DNA of 64,000 nt, from contig NZ_MAOC01000008.1 in NCBI RefSeq assembly GCF_001884135.1, forward strand, positions 1 through 64,000, given 5' to 3'. The position numbers were made by a program, and so were the translations under genes. Under the pieces are notes generated by a model, which did no database searches, had not been told where the DNA came from, and was given only the letters and a program-made list of their open reading frames with translations. This DNA comes from Bacillus nitratireducens (GTDB lineage Bacteria > Bacillota > Bacilli > Bacillales > Bacillaceae_G). Positions 10,498 to 19,236 of the stretch are shown piece after piece (within the stretch, counting starts at the first letter, position 1; every line of letters begins with the position of its first letter).

Positions 10498-10929
10498 TTG
10501 AAAAGATGGATAATCCTATTTGCCGCACTCTTATTAACAGGTTGTACAGGCAATACAAACCATTTAACCTATACCATTAACGACGAATATGAACTCATAC
10601 ATACTTCTGGAGATGCATTTGAACTTTTCCCCTCGCAAGATGCTGTATATGCTACACAATACATCCCTGCAAAAATCACAGAAATTGCTTGGGACGATAA
10701 ATACATTATCACAAAACAAATTGTGGAAAAATCAGATCCAAATAATCCCGATGCAGCAATTACAAATAAAAAAAATGAACATTATTGGATTATCGATGTA
10801 AAGCATAATAAACGATTCGGTCCTTATAATGAAAAACAATTTAACGAACAAAAAGATGCATTTAAAATTACAGTACCTTTTCAAAGTGTAGATTCATATG
10901 TGAAAGAGCTAAAAAAACAGTCAGCATAA
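10498..10929 (+). CDS. Small lipoprotein, DUF3997-like
   Basis: Start assigned to the TTG at 10498, 7 nt after AAAGGAGG; an upstream in-frame ATG at 10462 lies before the ribosome site. The 143-residue product begins with a short signal peptide and lipobox LLTGC, so it is exported and lipid-anchored. The rest is a small hydrophilic domain with paired motifs (DEYELIHTSG, DAVYATQYIP). I believe this is the DUF3997 family, but from memory only. Monocistronic with its own terminator. Confidence 0.7.
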   Translation: MKRWIILFAALLLTGCTGNTNHLTYTINDEYELIHTSGDAFELFPSQDAVYATQYIPAKITEIAWDDKYIITKQIVEKSDPNNPDAAITNKKNEHYWIIDVKHNKRFGPYNEKQFNEQKDAFKITVPFQSVDSYVKELKKQSA

Positions 10930-10949
10930 ATTTTTATGCTGACTGTTTT
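10914..10949. terminator. Terminator after the DUF3997-like lipoprotein
   Basis: 15 bp stem AAAACAGTCAGCATA with complement and T-run, overlapping the stop codon of the upstream gene; lies between convergent genes. Confidence 0.85.
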
Positions 10950-10965
10950 CGTTTACATACACACC

Positions 10966-11724
10966 TTACTTGGAAAGTGAGATATTGAAAGTTTGTGGCT
11001 CTTGAACAGCTTCATGAGTATCTCCTGCCGCTAAATCATCTGTTGTAAACTTAATATCCTTTACCTTCTCTTTTCCATCATCAAGTATTAAACCGATAAT
11101 TCCGGCTCGTGTCTCACCAGGCTTATAATCTTCCCTTGATACACTCTTTGTCCCCACCAGTGTGTCTTCTTCATATAAAAAGTTTTGAGTCCCTACATTA
11201 AAGTGTTGTTTATCATTAATAATAACATCATTCATAGAGAAGAATTGCATGTTCTTATTTCCACTATTTTCTACCTTATATGTAATTTCGACATACCGAA
11301 TCGTTTCGCTAATCTCTGTTCCACTTAACGATGCATATAATTCAGCATCTTCTTGACTCACTTTATCTCCCAATCTACGCTTTACTTCTTCAGGAGTTAA
11401 TGCCGTATACACTTTCAATGTATTTTTTGCATCTTTGCTCATTTGTGATAATGAGATAACTTTAACGTCTTGTACATGAATTTTCATTGGGGCTACTTCA
11501 AATGTTTGATTCACAGAATGAATCTGTTCTAATTCAAATGTCCCCCATCCTTTTTCTTTCACTTTTTGCCCTACTTTTTTAAGCTCATGCCCACCATACT
11601 CTTTTGTTTCTGGAATAGATTCTTTCTTTTTAGGTTCTGCCTTCTTTTCTTCTTGATGGAAGCAACCACTTAACATAAGAAGAAAACTACATAAAACAAA
11701 AATACTTTTCCATGCTTTCATCAT
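10966..11724 (-). CDS. Lipoprotein with immunoglobulin-like (DUF4352-type) region
   Basis: 252 residues. Signal peptide and lipobox LSGC near residue 21, then a Lys/Glu-rich linker (EEKKAEPKKKES) and a beta-rich C-terminal domain with the pattern of telokin-like DUF4352 proteins (YVEITYKVENSGNKNMQF, NVGTQNF, KPGETRAGIIGLI). Likely anchored on the outer face of the membrane; function unknown. A bcr1 repeat begins 36 bp upstream of its start, so the promoter must lie within or across that repeat. Confidence 0.7.
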   Translation of the reverse strand: MMKAWKSIFVLCSFLLMLSGCFHQEEKKAEPKKKESIPETKEYGGHELKKVGQKVKEKGWGTFELEQIHSVNQTFEVAPMKIHVQDVKVISLSQMSKDAKNTLKVYTALTPEEVKRRLGDKVSQEDAELYASLSGTEISETIRYVEITYKVENSGNKNMQFFSMNDVIINDKQHFNVGTQNFLYEEDTLVGTKSVSREDYKPGETRAGIIGLILDDGKEKVKDIKFTTDDLAAGDTHEAVQEPQTFNISLSK

Positions 11725-11760
11725 TTAATTTCTCCTAACACTATCATTCATTAATATAAA

Positions 11761-11909
11761 GTGAAACTTTAATCAGTGGGGGTTTTGTCCATCCCCACTG
11801 ATTATCAGCCTTCACCAATCGGGCTTTTACGGGCAGTTGATCTCCCACCTAACTTCTTCGCTCCAACCGAATTTTGAGGTGGGAGTCTTACTTGCCCGGA
11901 AATAGCGGG
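11761..11909 (+). repeat. bcr1 repeat, copy 1
   Basis: About 149 bp beginning GTGAAACTTTAATCAGTGGG. Flanked by ATAAA (11756-11760) and GTAAA (11910-11914), an imperfect 5 bp target duplication. Contains a strong hairpin (AATCAGTGGGG / CCCCACTGATT) and nested stems (ACGGGCAG with TGCCCG, CCCACCT with AGGTGGG). Highly similar to copies at 15724-15878 and 20195-20348. Size, TTTAT/ATAAA duplication and structure match bcr1 of the B. cereus group as I know it. Confidence 0.8.
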
Positions 11910-11914
11910 GTAAA

Positions 11915-12643
11915 TTAGTCCCTTGCTTTGTAAACTATAGAAACAATGAGAAGTCCACAAAACGAACTTGTCAGTCCAGATACTATTATACCCCCTATTT
12001 GGAAAATATGAAAATAGGGATCTATGAACGTATGAACGATAAATATAAGAGCTGTCACAATTATTGCCGAAACCCAATACTTCCTTTTTTCTGAAGCTAT
12101 AATAATATCTTTCCCTGTTTCATCTTTATACTTCCATAGTACATATAATAGTAATAATAAACCGACACATGTACTCCCGTGTTGCATATATTTATACACT
12201 GGGATATTATATAATTCTTTTTGTAAAAATGGTATTTCCATAACGAAATAGCCTGTATTATGAGTAAAGGCATCCCAAACGACATGCGTGAGCATACCAA
12301 ATAAAGCAGAATAGCAAAATACAAAGAAATTCTTCCATGTATGAAGCCCCCACCTCTCATCTACCGCATATGTATAGTAACCAGCAAATGGTTTAGGTAA
12401 ATGTGTTATAAACGGCTTTTTTAAAATGTGATGATATATGTATGCGAGTAGAAATACAAGCGGTAAATTTAAATATAAGAACCCAAGCCATGTATGGCCA
12501 ATGACACCATACGGTCTAAAGTGTAAAAAATATTCAAAATCAGGCGCCATACTCCCTAATATAAGAGCCGTTACTGAAATATATTGAGAACGCTTTTTCA
12601 CAAAAGGAAGAACTGCTGCTGGATGCGCAAATGTAAACGGCAT
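11915..12643 (-). CDS. DUF4184 family membrane protein
   Basis: Start set at 12643 (MPFTFAHPAAVLPF), 6 nt after AAAAGGAGTC; the usual DUF4184 N-terminus. 242 residues with about six hydrophobic segments and conserved His/Asp positions (FAHPAA, GSMAPDFEYF, HVVWDAFTH) typical of membrane proteins related to metal-dependent hydrolases. Biochemical role unknown. The TAA stop abuts the target duplication of bcr1 copy 1. Confidence 0.8.
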   Translation of the reverse strand: MPFTFAHPAAVLPFVKKRSQYISVTALILGSMAPDFEYFLHFRPYGVIGHTWLGFLYLNLPLVFLLAYIYHHILKKPFITHLPKPFAGYYTYAVDERWGLHTWKNFFVFCYSALFGMLTHVVWDAFTHNTGYFVMEIPFLQKELYNIPVYKYMQHGSTCVGLLLLLYVLWKYKDETGKDIIIASEKRKYWVSAIIVTALIFIVHTFIDPYFHIFQIGGIIVSGLTSSFCGLLIVSIVYKARD

Positions 12644-12791
12644 GTTTTGACTCCTTTTCATATTTTCAATAGAATACCATCTATCATAACGAGTGAATTG
12701 ATCTTGATGCAATATTTATTTTCACATTGGAATATGATAGTTTACGTGTTATAATCCACATGAAATATTCAGAAAATAAGGAAGTATTCGC

Positions 12792-13060
12792 CTGTCATTA
12801 ACACTTGTCTTTTTTCTTGTTCTGTTTATCTTTTGCTAAGTACATACATTAGCTTCTTTCTATGGAAGCACGACAAAATTATAAAATATATACCTGCTCT
12901 CGTTGGCTTTATGAGCGTTCTTTTCATTTTTATATGGAAAAGAATGTCTTTTGGCTGGGAAGGTCTCGGTTTTGGCGCACTTCAATATACAATTTTATTC
13001 GCAAGTTGTCTTACACTTGTATTTGCTGCTTTGTTAGAATTAAAATCCGTTATGAATTGA
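12792..13060 (+). pseudogene. Frameshifted small membrane protein (YesK-like?)
   Basis: Positions 12833-13060 encode 75 residues with two or three hydrophobic helices (…LVGFMSVLFIFIWKRM…), but the only start there is a TTG with no ribosome site. A good site (AAGGAAG, 12780-12785 region) sits further up and is followed by a different frame from a CTG at 12792 reading LSLTLVFFLVLFIFC then TAA at 12837. Adding one T to the TTTT run at 12831-12834 fuses both parts into a single ~90-residue three-helix protein. So the gene looks broken by a 1 nt deletion and an ATG-to-CTG change; a sequencing error is the alternative. Confidence 0.5.
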
Positions 13061-13070
13061 GGTTTATATA

Positions 13071-13823
13071 TTGATTGACGTACCCTTTTTAAAAAATGTC
13101 ACATTAAAAAAAGAAAATATCCCTAGTTTTTCCGCATACCCTTACTGTCTACCCGCTATTCGAACTTTACAATCACTAGCTTTCCACCCAAATGTAACAT
13201 TCATTATTGGAGAAAACGGAACGGGTAAATCAACATTACTCGAAGCAATTGCAATTGCTTTAGGATTTAATGCAGAAGGTGGAACGAAAAATTTCCGCTT
13301 TAGCACAAACGATTCACATTCATCTTTACATGAATACCTTCGAATTTCCAAAAGTTTCAATACACCAAACGACGGTTTCTTTCTTCGCGCTGAATCATTT
13401 TATAACGTTGCTTCTTATATCGATGAAATGGATGCTGATCTAGAAGCACGCGGAAATCCAGTTATTGACTCATATGGTGGTATCTCACTACACAAACAAT
13501 CCCATGGTGAATCATTCTTTTCATTATTTATGAATCGTTTTTCAGGACAAGGTTTATACATTTTAGATGAGCCTGAGGCCGCTCTATCACCAATGAGACA
13601 ACTTTCCATGCTCATTCGAATGCACGAACTAGCGGAACAAGGTTCACAATTTGTTATTGCGACACACTCTCCTATTTTAATGGCTTACCCTGAATCCACT
13701 ATATACTCTTTAACACAAGAAGGGATTCACGAATCTACATTAGAAGAAACCGAGCATTACCAAACGACGAAACTTTTCTTTGAAAATCGTGATCGATTAT
13801 TTCATCATTTATTTGATTCTTAA
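13071..13823 (+). CDS. AAA/ABC-type ATPase, COG3910-like
   Basis: 250-residue soluble ATPase: Walker A GENGTGKST (~45-53), Walker B LYILDEPEAALS (~160-171), switch histidine in ATHSPIL (~203). Resembles RecF/SMC-head-like predicted ATPases of COG3910 without transmembrane or partner domain; role unknown. TTG start at 13071; its ribosome site TGAGG overlaps the TGA stop of the small membrane gene upstream, so the pair was translationally coupled before that gene was damaged. Confidence 0.82.
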   Translation: MIDVPFLKNVTLKKENIPSFSAYPYCLPAIRTLQSLAFHPNVTFIIGENGTGKSTLLEAIAIALGFNAEGGTKNFRFSTNDSHSSLHEYLRISKSFNTPNDGFFLRAESFYNVASYIDEMDADLEARGNPVIDSYGGISLHKQSHGESFFSLFMNRFSGQGLYILDEPEAALSPMRQLSMLIRMHELAEQGSQFVIATHSPILMAYPESTIYSLTQEGIHESTLEETEHYQTTKLFFENRDRLFHHLFDS

Positions 13824-13856
13824 AAAAAAGAAGCAGCGATTGCTGCTTCTTTTTTA
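13824..13856. terminator. Bidirectional terminator after the ATPase gene
   Basis: AAGAAGCAGC / GCTGCTTCTT stem with A and T runs on both sides, between convergent genes. Confidence 0.85.
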
Positions 13857-15029
13857 TAGTGCTTCTATAAATAATGCGACCCCAATACCGCCGCCGACGC
13901 ATAGAGAGGCAATTCCTTTTTCTAATCCGCGTCTCTTCAATTCATGAATTAAACTTACTGTGATACGAGCTCCTGTACAACCGATTGGATGTCCAAGTCC
14001 TACACCACTACCGTTTACATTCACTTTCTCACGGTCTAATCCTAACTCTTTCTCTACAGCTAGGTATTGTGCAGCGAAAGCTTCATTAATTTCAAGTAAA
14101 TCAGCATCTTCTAATGACCAATCTACTTTTTCTAATCCTTTACGAATTGCTGGTGCTGGTCCAATTCCCATAATTTTAGGATCTACTCCAGCTACTGAAT
14201 ATCCAACAATTCGAGCTAACGGCTGTAAGCCTTTTTCTTTCGCTTTTTCTTCACTCATTAATACTAGAACTGCACTTCCGTCATTAAGACCAGATGCATT
14301 CCCTGCAGTTACTGATCCATCTTTACGGAAAGCTGGTTTTAATCCAGCTAATTTTTCCGCTGTAATATCTGCACGTGGATGTTCATCCTTCGAAAATACA
14401 ATTTCTTTTCTGCGTTCTTTTATCGTAATAGGAACAATTTGATCGTCAAAATATCCAGACTCGATTGCATTTAGCGCCAATGAATGACTACGAAGTGCAA
14501 CTTCATCTTGTTCCTCTCTTGTAATTTCATATTGGTCAACTAAGTTTTCCGCTGTTTCCCCCATCATAATATGATGGATTGGATCTTCTAACACTTCCCA
14601 CACCGTATCACGAATTTCTCCGTGCTGTAGACGTTGTCCCCAGCGGTGCTGTTTTAATGCATAAGGGCTTGAACTCATTGCTTCTACTCCACCTGCAATA
14701 ACAACATCACTCACACCTAATTGAATTTGCATTGCAGCTGACATAATTGCTTGCATACCTGAAGAACATTGGCGTTGGATTGTATACCCCGTAACTGTGT
14801 CAGGAAATCCTGCCGCTAATGCAGCTGTTCTCGCCGTATTTGCTTCATCAGTTCTTTGAATACAATGACCTAAAATTACTTCATCAACTTCATGTGGTTC
14901 TACCCCGCCTCGTTTTACAGCTTCCTGAAGTACAGGAACAGCTAATTCTACTGGCGTTACATTTTTTAGCGCTCCCCCAAAAGTTCCAATTGGTGAACGA
15001 ACTGCAGCTGTAATAACAACATTATGCAT
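13854..15029 (-). CDS. Acetyl-CoA acetyltransferase (thiolase)
   Basis: Thiolase interconverting two acetyl-CoA and acetoacetyl-CoA, or cleaving 3-ketoacyl-CoA. 391 residues, the family's usual length, with the full set of catalytic residues: acylated Cys88 (QCSSGMQA), His347 ([10 protein letters not shown]) and Cys377 (SLCVGGG). Start after GAGAGGGGC. It stands alone on the minus strand. A 3-hydroxybutyrate dehydrogenase is 4 kb away, which would fit ketone-body or short-chain acyl-CoA metabolism, but the two are not an operon. Confidence 0.9.
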   Translation of the reverse strand: MHNVVITAAVRSPIGTFGGALKNVTPVELAVPVLQEAVKRGGVEPHEVDEVILGHCIQRTDEANTARTAALAAGFPDTVTGYTIQRQCSSGMQAIMSAAMQIQLGVSDVVIAGGVEAMSSSPYALKQHRWGQRLQHGEIRDTVWEVLEDPIHHIMMGETAENLVDQYEITREEQDEVALRSHSLALNAIESGYFDDQIVPITIKERRKEIVFSKDEHPRADITAEKLAGLKPAFRKDGSVTAGNASGLNDGSAVLVLMSEEKAKEKGLQPLARIVGYSVAGVDPKIMGIGPAPAIRKGLEKVDWSLEDADLLEINEAFAAQYLAVEKELGLDREKVNVNGSGVGLGHPIGCTGARITVSLIHELKRRGLEKGIASLCVGGGIGVALFIEAL

Positions 15030-15168
15030 TTTGTACTTGCCCCTCTCTTATGTATCCTAGTCAGTTTTTAGGTGAAATTCCATAAGATGTATATCTATAA
15101 CTATCATACTATAAACATACTAAAAAATCAAAATATTTAATATAATAAAATTAGAAGGAATTAACCTT

Positions 15169-15618
15169 CTATTCTGTTAATGCGTATAAGAATTTTTGCA
15201 ATATCTTCTCTGTCGTTTCATTCAATTTCGGTAACTTATCTACCGGAAAATATTGAAGTTGTAACCCTTCATGATCGAGCTTTAATTCTCCACTCACATG
15301 ATGTGCCTGATACAGATGAATTACATTAAAAACTTCATCTCCATTTGGATAACGAAAATAAACTTCTTTTCCTGAAAGAACACCAAGAAATTGCATTATT
15401 TTTGCACTTAGCCCCGTCTCCTCGAATAATTCTCTACGAGCAGTTTCTTCTGTCGTTTCTCCCAATTCCATTGCCCCGCCAGGCACACCCCAATCATATG
15501 TATCTGAACGATATTGAAGCAATACTTCTTGATTATCATTTAATATAATAATTGCTGACCCTACTAAAATAAGTGGTCTCGTACCAACTACTTCGCGTAA
15601 CTCTTCAATATACCCCAA
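15169..15618 (-). CDS. Nudix hydrolase
   Basis: Hydrolase of nucleoside-diphosphate-linked compounds. A complete Nudix box is visible (GGAMELGETTEETARRELFE, then ETG). Start assigned to the TTG at 15618 (MGYIEELREVV), 9 nt after AAAGGAGA; the longer ATG opening at 15654 would place that ribosome site inside the gene. 149 residues. Substrate not predictable from sequence. Monocistronic. Confidence 0.85.
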   Translation of the reverse strand: MGYIEELREVVGTRPLILVGSAIIILNDNQEVLLQYRSDTYDWGVPGGAMELGETTEETARRELFEETGLSAKIMQFLGVLSGKEVYFRYPNGDEVFNVIHLYQAHHVSGELKLDHEGLQLQYFPVDKLPKLNETTEKILQKFLYALTE

Positions 15619-15692
15619 TATGTAAACTCTCCTTTCCTCACCCTTCCTTATCATAACAAAATTCTCTTCCTTTTGTTGATGTAATTTTCAAC

Positions 15693-15720
15693 AAAAAAGG
15701 AAGCTTTCGCTTCCTTTTTT
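15693..15720. terminator. Terminator displaced by bcr1 copy 2
   Basis: Stem AAAAAAGGAAGC / GCTTCCTTTTTT with a 4 nt loop. On the minus strand it ends the transcript of the gene at 15880-16173, but bcr1 copy 2 (15724-15878) now lies between that stop codon and this terminator. Confidence 0.8.
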
Positions 15721-15723
15721 TAC

Positions 15724-15878
15724 CGTTATCCCGCTATTTGCGGGCGGTAAGAACCCTACCTCAAAATTCAGCGAAAGTAAAGAAGTTAGGTGGGGATCTG
15801 GCTGCCCATAAAAGCCCGATTGGTGAGGGCTGATAATCAGTGGGGGATGAAAAACCACCCCACTGATTAAAGTTTCAC
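15724..15878 (-). repeat. bcr1 repeat, copy 2
   Basis: 155 bp, same element as 11761-11909 in reverse orientation. Flanked by TTTAC (15719-15723) and TTTAT (15879-15883), a 5 bp target duplication with one mismatch. The TTTAT copy contains the TAA stop of the gene at 15880. The same nested stems are kept with compensating changes, for example a shifted CAGTGGGG hairpin. Confidence 0.85.
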
Positions 15879-15879
15879 T

Positions 15880-16173
15880 TTATTTCTTAAAGCTTTCGTA
15901 TTTTACAGCTTCAAAAGCTTCTTCAATTTCCTCATTGCTATAATGGACGTATGTAAAACGCCCTAATTCTACTAATCTAGCTATTTCTTGTAACGCTTTA
16001 TGTTGATCATATGTTTCTTCAATTGTAATATGTACATAAAATTTCATTAATGGATGTTCATATAAAGGTTCTCCCACCTCTACATATACATCTTCAACCC
16101 CTTGCACAACTCTTACGTAACTCGCAAATTGATAAAGTGCTTCTCTGTCTGAAACGATTTTTAATGTATACAT
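15880..16173 (-). CDS. Conserved hypothetical protein, 97 residues
   Basis: Not a family I recognise. A soluble alpha/beta-looking protein with no signal or membrane segment; acidic C-terminal part (NEEIEEAFEAVKYESF). Strong ribosome site AAAGGGGGAG. The stop codon lies inside the target duplication of bcr1 copy 2, and its terminator is beyond the repeat. Confidence 0.7.
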   Translation of the reverse strand: MYTLKIVSDREALYQFASYVRVVQGVEDVYVEVGEPLYEHPLMKFYVHITIEETYDQHKALQEIARLVELGRFTYVHYSNEEIEEAFEAVKYESFKK

Positions 16174-16350
16174 ATATTCTCCCCCTTTCCTTTACTATAT
16201 CAAAAAGATGACCACACTACGTTATAGAACTATGAAATTTTTTCGAATTGTAGTCTATATTTTCATGTAATAAACAAGGCGTTTATCCATACATAGCATC
16301 TTTTCCTCACATATATTATAGGAAGAATTTTTTCATTTGAGGTGTTCCTT

Positions 16351-16968
16351 ATGGATCCATACGTTAATATATGTATTTGCATTACGCCAGGCGCTAATAT
16401 TTCTGACGACCGCATCGCAAAAGATTTAGCAGTTGCAGAATCAATTTGGCATCCCATTACATTTCAAATTCAAGAAGTAATTGTGTTAAATGAGCTTTTC
16501 CGTTTTTCTGACCGTGAGATTAGTTATAAAAGTTCCATTCAGAGTCAGGAAAAATTAGCATCCTTTTTCCAAACGTGTGTAAATGAAGCTCCAGAATGTG
16601 ATCTTTATATTTGTTATATTGGCAGTGATTATTTCAAAGAAACAGCAGTAATTGCCTGCGCTTATTCTTTAGCAAAACAACAGCAACTTACTGGTTACAT
16701 CGTTTTAACAAACTCAGCTGCTCCAATGAAAAATATATACACCCTCGCTCACGAAATTGGTCATATTTTATTTACAAGACGGATTCACGGAAAACTTACT
16801 CATGCAGATCCTCATTCCCCAACTGGATCGGAGCACCATCCTTCTCCATCAAATCTTATGTACCCTATAGTTCCCCGCCCAGAAAACGTCCATATTCATT
16901 CCTTATTAACGAACGAACAAAAGGAACTCTCTTTACAAAGTTCTTTATTACAAAGAAAAAAACAGTAA
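16351..16968 (+). CDS. Putative zinc metalloprotease (HExxH), unknown family
   Basis: 205 residues, start at the ATG at 16351, 8 nt after GAGG; a GTG 9 nt upstream is the alternative. Contains HEIGH (His134-Glu135, His138), the zinc-protease signature, followed by a His/Asp/Ser-rich stretch (HADPHSPTGSEHH, then SNLMYP). This resembles the metzincin layout (third ligand, then a Met-turn), but the strict HExxHxxGxxH spacing is not present. No signal peptide, so cytoplasmic unless exported otherwise. Substrate unknown. Confidence 0.65.
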   Translation: MDPYVNICICITPGANISDDRIAKDLAVAESIWHPITFQIQEVIVLNELFRFSDREISYKSSIQSQEKLASFFQTCVNEAPECDLYICYIGSDYFKETAVIACAYSLAKQQQLTGYIVLTNSAAPMKNIYTLAHEIGHILFTRRIHGKLTHADPHSPTGSEHHPSPSNLMYPIVPRPENVHIHSLLTNEQKELSLQSSLLQRKKQ

Positions 16969-16984
16969 CGCCTTGTTACTGTTT
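16959..16984. terminator. Terminator between convergent genes
   Basis: AAAACAGTAAC / GTTACTGTTT stem overlapping the last codons of both the metalloprotease gene and the next minus-strand gene. Confidence 0.75.
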
Positions 16985-17282
16985 AAAACAATCTATTCAA
17001 ATCAATAAACCAGATTCCGGCTGCTAGAAATAAAAATAGGCAACTAAACATAAGCGTAATTCCTCTAAAAATCCTTATATAATATTTCTTTGGAAATAAA
17101 TTTTTGCATATCCAAAGCAGCCCTTTTCCTATTAAACCGAAGAACAAAATATAACCCGATGTATCATCTAATAAAGTATCGAAATAGTCATCGTGTACCT
17201 TTTTCGAAAAGGTAGTATATAGCCCCAAAATCGTTAAACCTAAAAATATAATAGACAATATACCTAGAAATATACTTTGCAT
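16983..17282 (-). CDS. Small three-helix membrane protein, unknown
   Basis: 99 residues with three hydrophobic segments (~1-23, ~43-61, ~74-93) and no recognised motif. Good ribosome site AAGGGGGG. It is 51 nt downstream of the HAAS/PadR operon on the same strand and may be its last member. Confidence 0.65.
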   Translation of the reverse strand: MQSIFLGILSIIFLGLTILGLYTTFSKKVHDDYFDTLLDDTSGYILFFGLIGKGLLWICKNLFPKKYYIRIFRGITLMFSCLFLFLAAGIWFIDLNRLF

Positions 17283-17333
17283 ATTTGTTCCCCCCTTAAT
17301 AAAAAATTCAGTTCGTTCACTATTAATATAAAT

Positions 17334-18107
17334 CTAGCTTACAGTTTTTTTCTCCTCATTTTTTAAAGACCATCGCATTAATACATATAAACTTCCGTAC
17401 AGAAGTAAAGGCTCTAGCATTCCCCAATATGAGTTTTGCTTCCCTAACTCTTTAAATACAAACATAATTAATAGCGGTACGATAACAGCTAATATTCCAA
17501 TCCATCCAAGTATGTACGCTTCTCCAATTAATAGCACTAATAAGACAATTCCAGCTAGCATATAACTTTGCATTGTAGTTAATTGCAAGACAGGTGTCCC
17601 GTACCATTCATTCATAAACATTAATAGTACTAGTAATAAAATCGGTAGCAAAGCTGCTACATAAATAATGCTAAATTCTTTTATTTTGCTCTTAAATGAT
17701 GACATCTTAAAAGCAAAAATAGTCCCCACAATAGTAATCATTAAAACAATTGGATACCCAATCAGCTGTACATTTGTTAATGTAAATTCATGATTCGGAC
17801 TTCCAAATAAAATATTTGTCAGTAACCAATATCCACCAATACCAATAATCATCCCTAAAATGCTTTTTATACTCCCGCCTTTATCCTTCTCCATCTCTTT
17901 CGCTAACTCTTCCGCATACTCTTCCGCATACTCTTTTGGTGAATCACCAAATATATCATTTACTGTCTTTCCCTCTTGCTCTCCTTCTATTAAATGAAGT
18001 TCTGCATCTTCTAGAAAAGCATCCACATCCGCTTCTTTAATTCCTTTTGTTATTAAATACACTTTCGTATCAATTAAAAACTTTTCACCTTCTTTAGAAA
18101 CCTTCAT
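17334..18107 (-). CDS. HAAS-domain membrane protein, paralog 2
   Basis: 257 residues. N-terminal soluble helical domain (~1-75) with the motif EDAELHLIEGEQEG…FGDSPKEYAEE typical of HAAS/DUF1129-like proteins encoded beside PadR regulators; then six or so membrane helices. Paralog of the next gene (same N-terminal motifs, same length). It carries an in-frame 12 bp tandem duplication (17906-17929) giving EEYAEEYAEE. Function of the family is unknown; a link to membrane stress signalling has been suggested. Confidence 0.75.
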   Translation of the reverse strand: MKVSKEGEKFLIDTKVYLITKGIKEADVDAFLEDAELHLIEGEQEGKTVNDIFGDSPKEYAEEYAEELAKEMEKDKGGSIKSILGMIIGIGGYWLLTNILFGSPNHEFTLTNVQLIGYPIVLMITIVGTIFAFKMSSFKSKIKEFSIIYVAALLPILLLVLLMFMNEWYGTPVLQLTTMQSYMLAGIVLLVLLIGEAYILGWIGILAVIVPLLIMFVFKELGKQNSYWGMLEPLLLYGSLYVLMRWSLKNEEKKTVS

Positions 18108-18120
18108 TATAACCCCTCCC

Positions 18121-18888
18121 TTATTTAAACGTTTCTTTTCTATTCGTCTTCATCATAATTTCAAGGAAAATTAAAATAAACAAACTTCCGTATAAACATA
18201 TAATTTGAAATAACATTGGCACGAGATCTTCTGATGTAAATGTTTTAAACACTAACATAATAGAAAGCGGAATGATTAAATATAAGTTTTTAAACCATCC
18301 TTTAAAATACATATTTATCGCTACTGTAATAATAAAAATCCCACCACCTAATATATAACTTTGCACTTGAGTGAATGTAACCATCTTTGTAGGATATAAC
18401 ACATCTAATATCGTAACCGCTCCTAATAAAAACATTGGCGCTATCATGACTAAAAACCACATTAAAAACCATGTTTTTGTAAAGCTTGTTACAAAGGTCA
18501 TTTTACGAAGTAAAAAATCAGGACCCATTACAGCTAAAATCAATGTAAAACTATAGCCAATGCACTGAATAAGTGAAATCTGTAAAACTCCATTATTCAC
18601 TATTAAAATAGAAGCAATAACCCAAAATGCTACGATATTCATTACCGTAAAACCGATTTGCTTCCACGTTTCCTGTCTATCTCTTTCCATTACTTTTACA
18701 AGTTCATTGGCATATTCTTTCGGTGAGCTTCCGAAAATATCTTCTACACTTTTCCCATCACTCTCACCTTCTATTAAATGAAGTTCTGCATCTTCTATAA
18801 AGCTTTCAACGTCGCTTTCTTTCACACCCTTTGCTGTCAAAAACAACCTCATATCTAATAAAAAATTTCGCGCTTCACTTGATAACAT
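18121..18888 (-). CDS. HAAS-domain membrane protein, paralog 1
   Basis: 255 residues, built like its downstream paralog: N-terminal HAAS-type domain (EDAELHLIEGESDG…FGSSPKEYANE, ~1-75) and a C-terminal block of about six membrane helices. Its ATG overlaps the padR-type stop (TAATG), so regulator and membrane protein are translationally coupled, a usual arrangement for this pair of families. Confidence 0.78.
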   Translation of the reverse strand: MLSSEARNFLLDMRLFLTAKGVKESDVESFIEDAELHLIEGESDGKSVEDIFGSSPKEYANELVKVMERDRQETWKQIGFTVMNIVAFWVIASILIVNNGVLQISLIQCIGYSFTLILAVMGPDFLLRKMTFVTSFTKTWFLMWFLVMIAPMFLLGAVTILDVLYPTKMVTFTQVQSYILGGGIFIITVAINMYFKGWFKNLYLIIPLSIMLVFKTFTSEDLVPMLFQIICLYGSLFILIFLEIMMKTNRKETFK

Positions 18889-19220
18889 TATTTTCTTCTT
18901 CCCTTCCCTTCAAGTAGACGTTCTACACTACTTTGCATCGCTTCCCAACGATCCATAAATTCATCCAGTGCTTCCTCGCCTTTTTCTGTTAATGTATAAT
19001 ATTTTCGCTTTGGACCAGATGGAGATTCCTTCATTACACTTGTTATTAATCCTTCCTTTTGCATTCGTATTAATAACGGATAAATACTTCCCTCACTCGC
19101 CATTGTGAAACCATACTTCGCTAGCTTTTCACTCATTTCATAACCGTATATTTCACCTTCAGAAATAATAGCAAGTAAGCAACCTTCTAAAATCCCTTTT
19201 AGCATTTGACTTGTCGACAT
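18888..19220 (-). CDS. PadR-family transcriptional repressor
   Basis: 110-residue winged-helix regulator. The PadR core is clear: GCLLAIISEGEIYGYEMSEKL (helix 1-2) and the wing SGPKRKYYTLTEKG. First gene of an operon with two HAAS membrane proteins, and very likely repressing it: three near-identical 21 bp palindromes cover its own promoter (19237-19320). Inducer unknown. Confidence 0.88.
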   Translation of the reverse strand: MSTSQMLKGILEGCLLAIISEGEIYGYEMSEKLAKYGFTMASEGSIYPLLIRMQKEGLITSVMKESPSGPKRKYYTLTEKGEEALDEFMDRWEAMQSSVERLLEGKGRRK

Positions 19221-19236
19221 AACTCAAATCCTCCCA

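Noticed and set aside
11805-12077. 90-codon frame on the minus strand across bcr1 copy 1
   Set aside because: It is a shadow frame running out of the DUF4184 gene into the repeat, without a start site.
17906-17929. 12 bp tandem repeat in the second HAAS gene as a phase-variation tract
   Set aside because: Only two units and a multiple of three, so it changes length by four residues without switching the frame.
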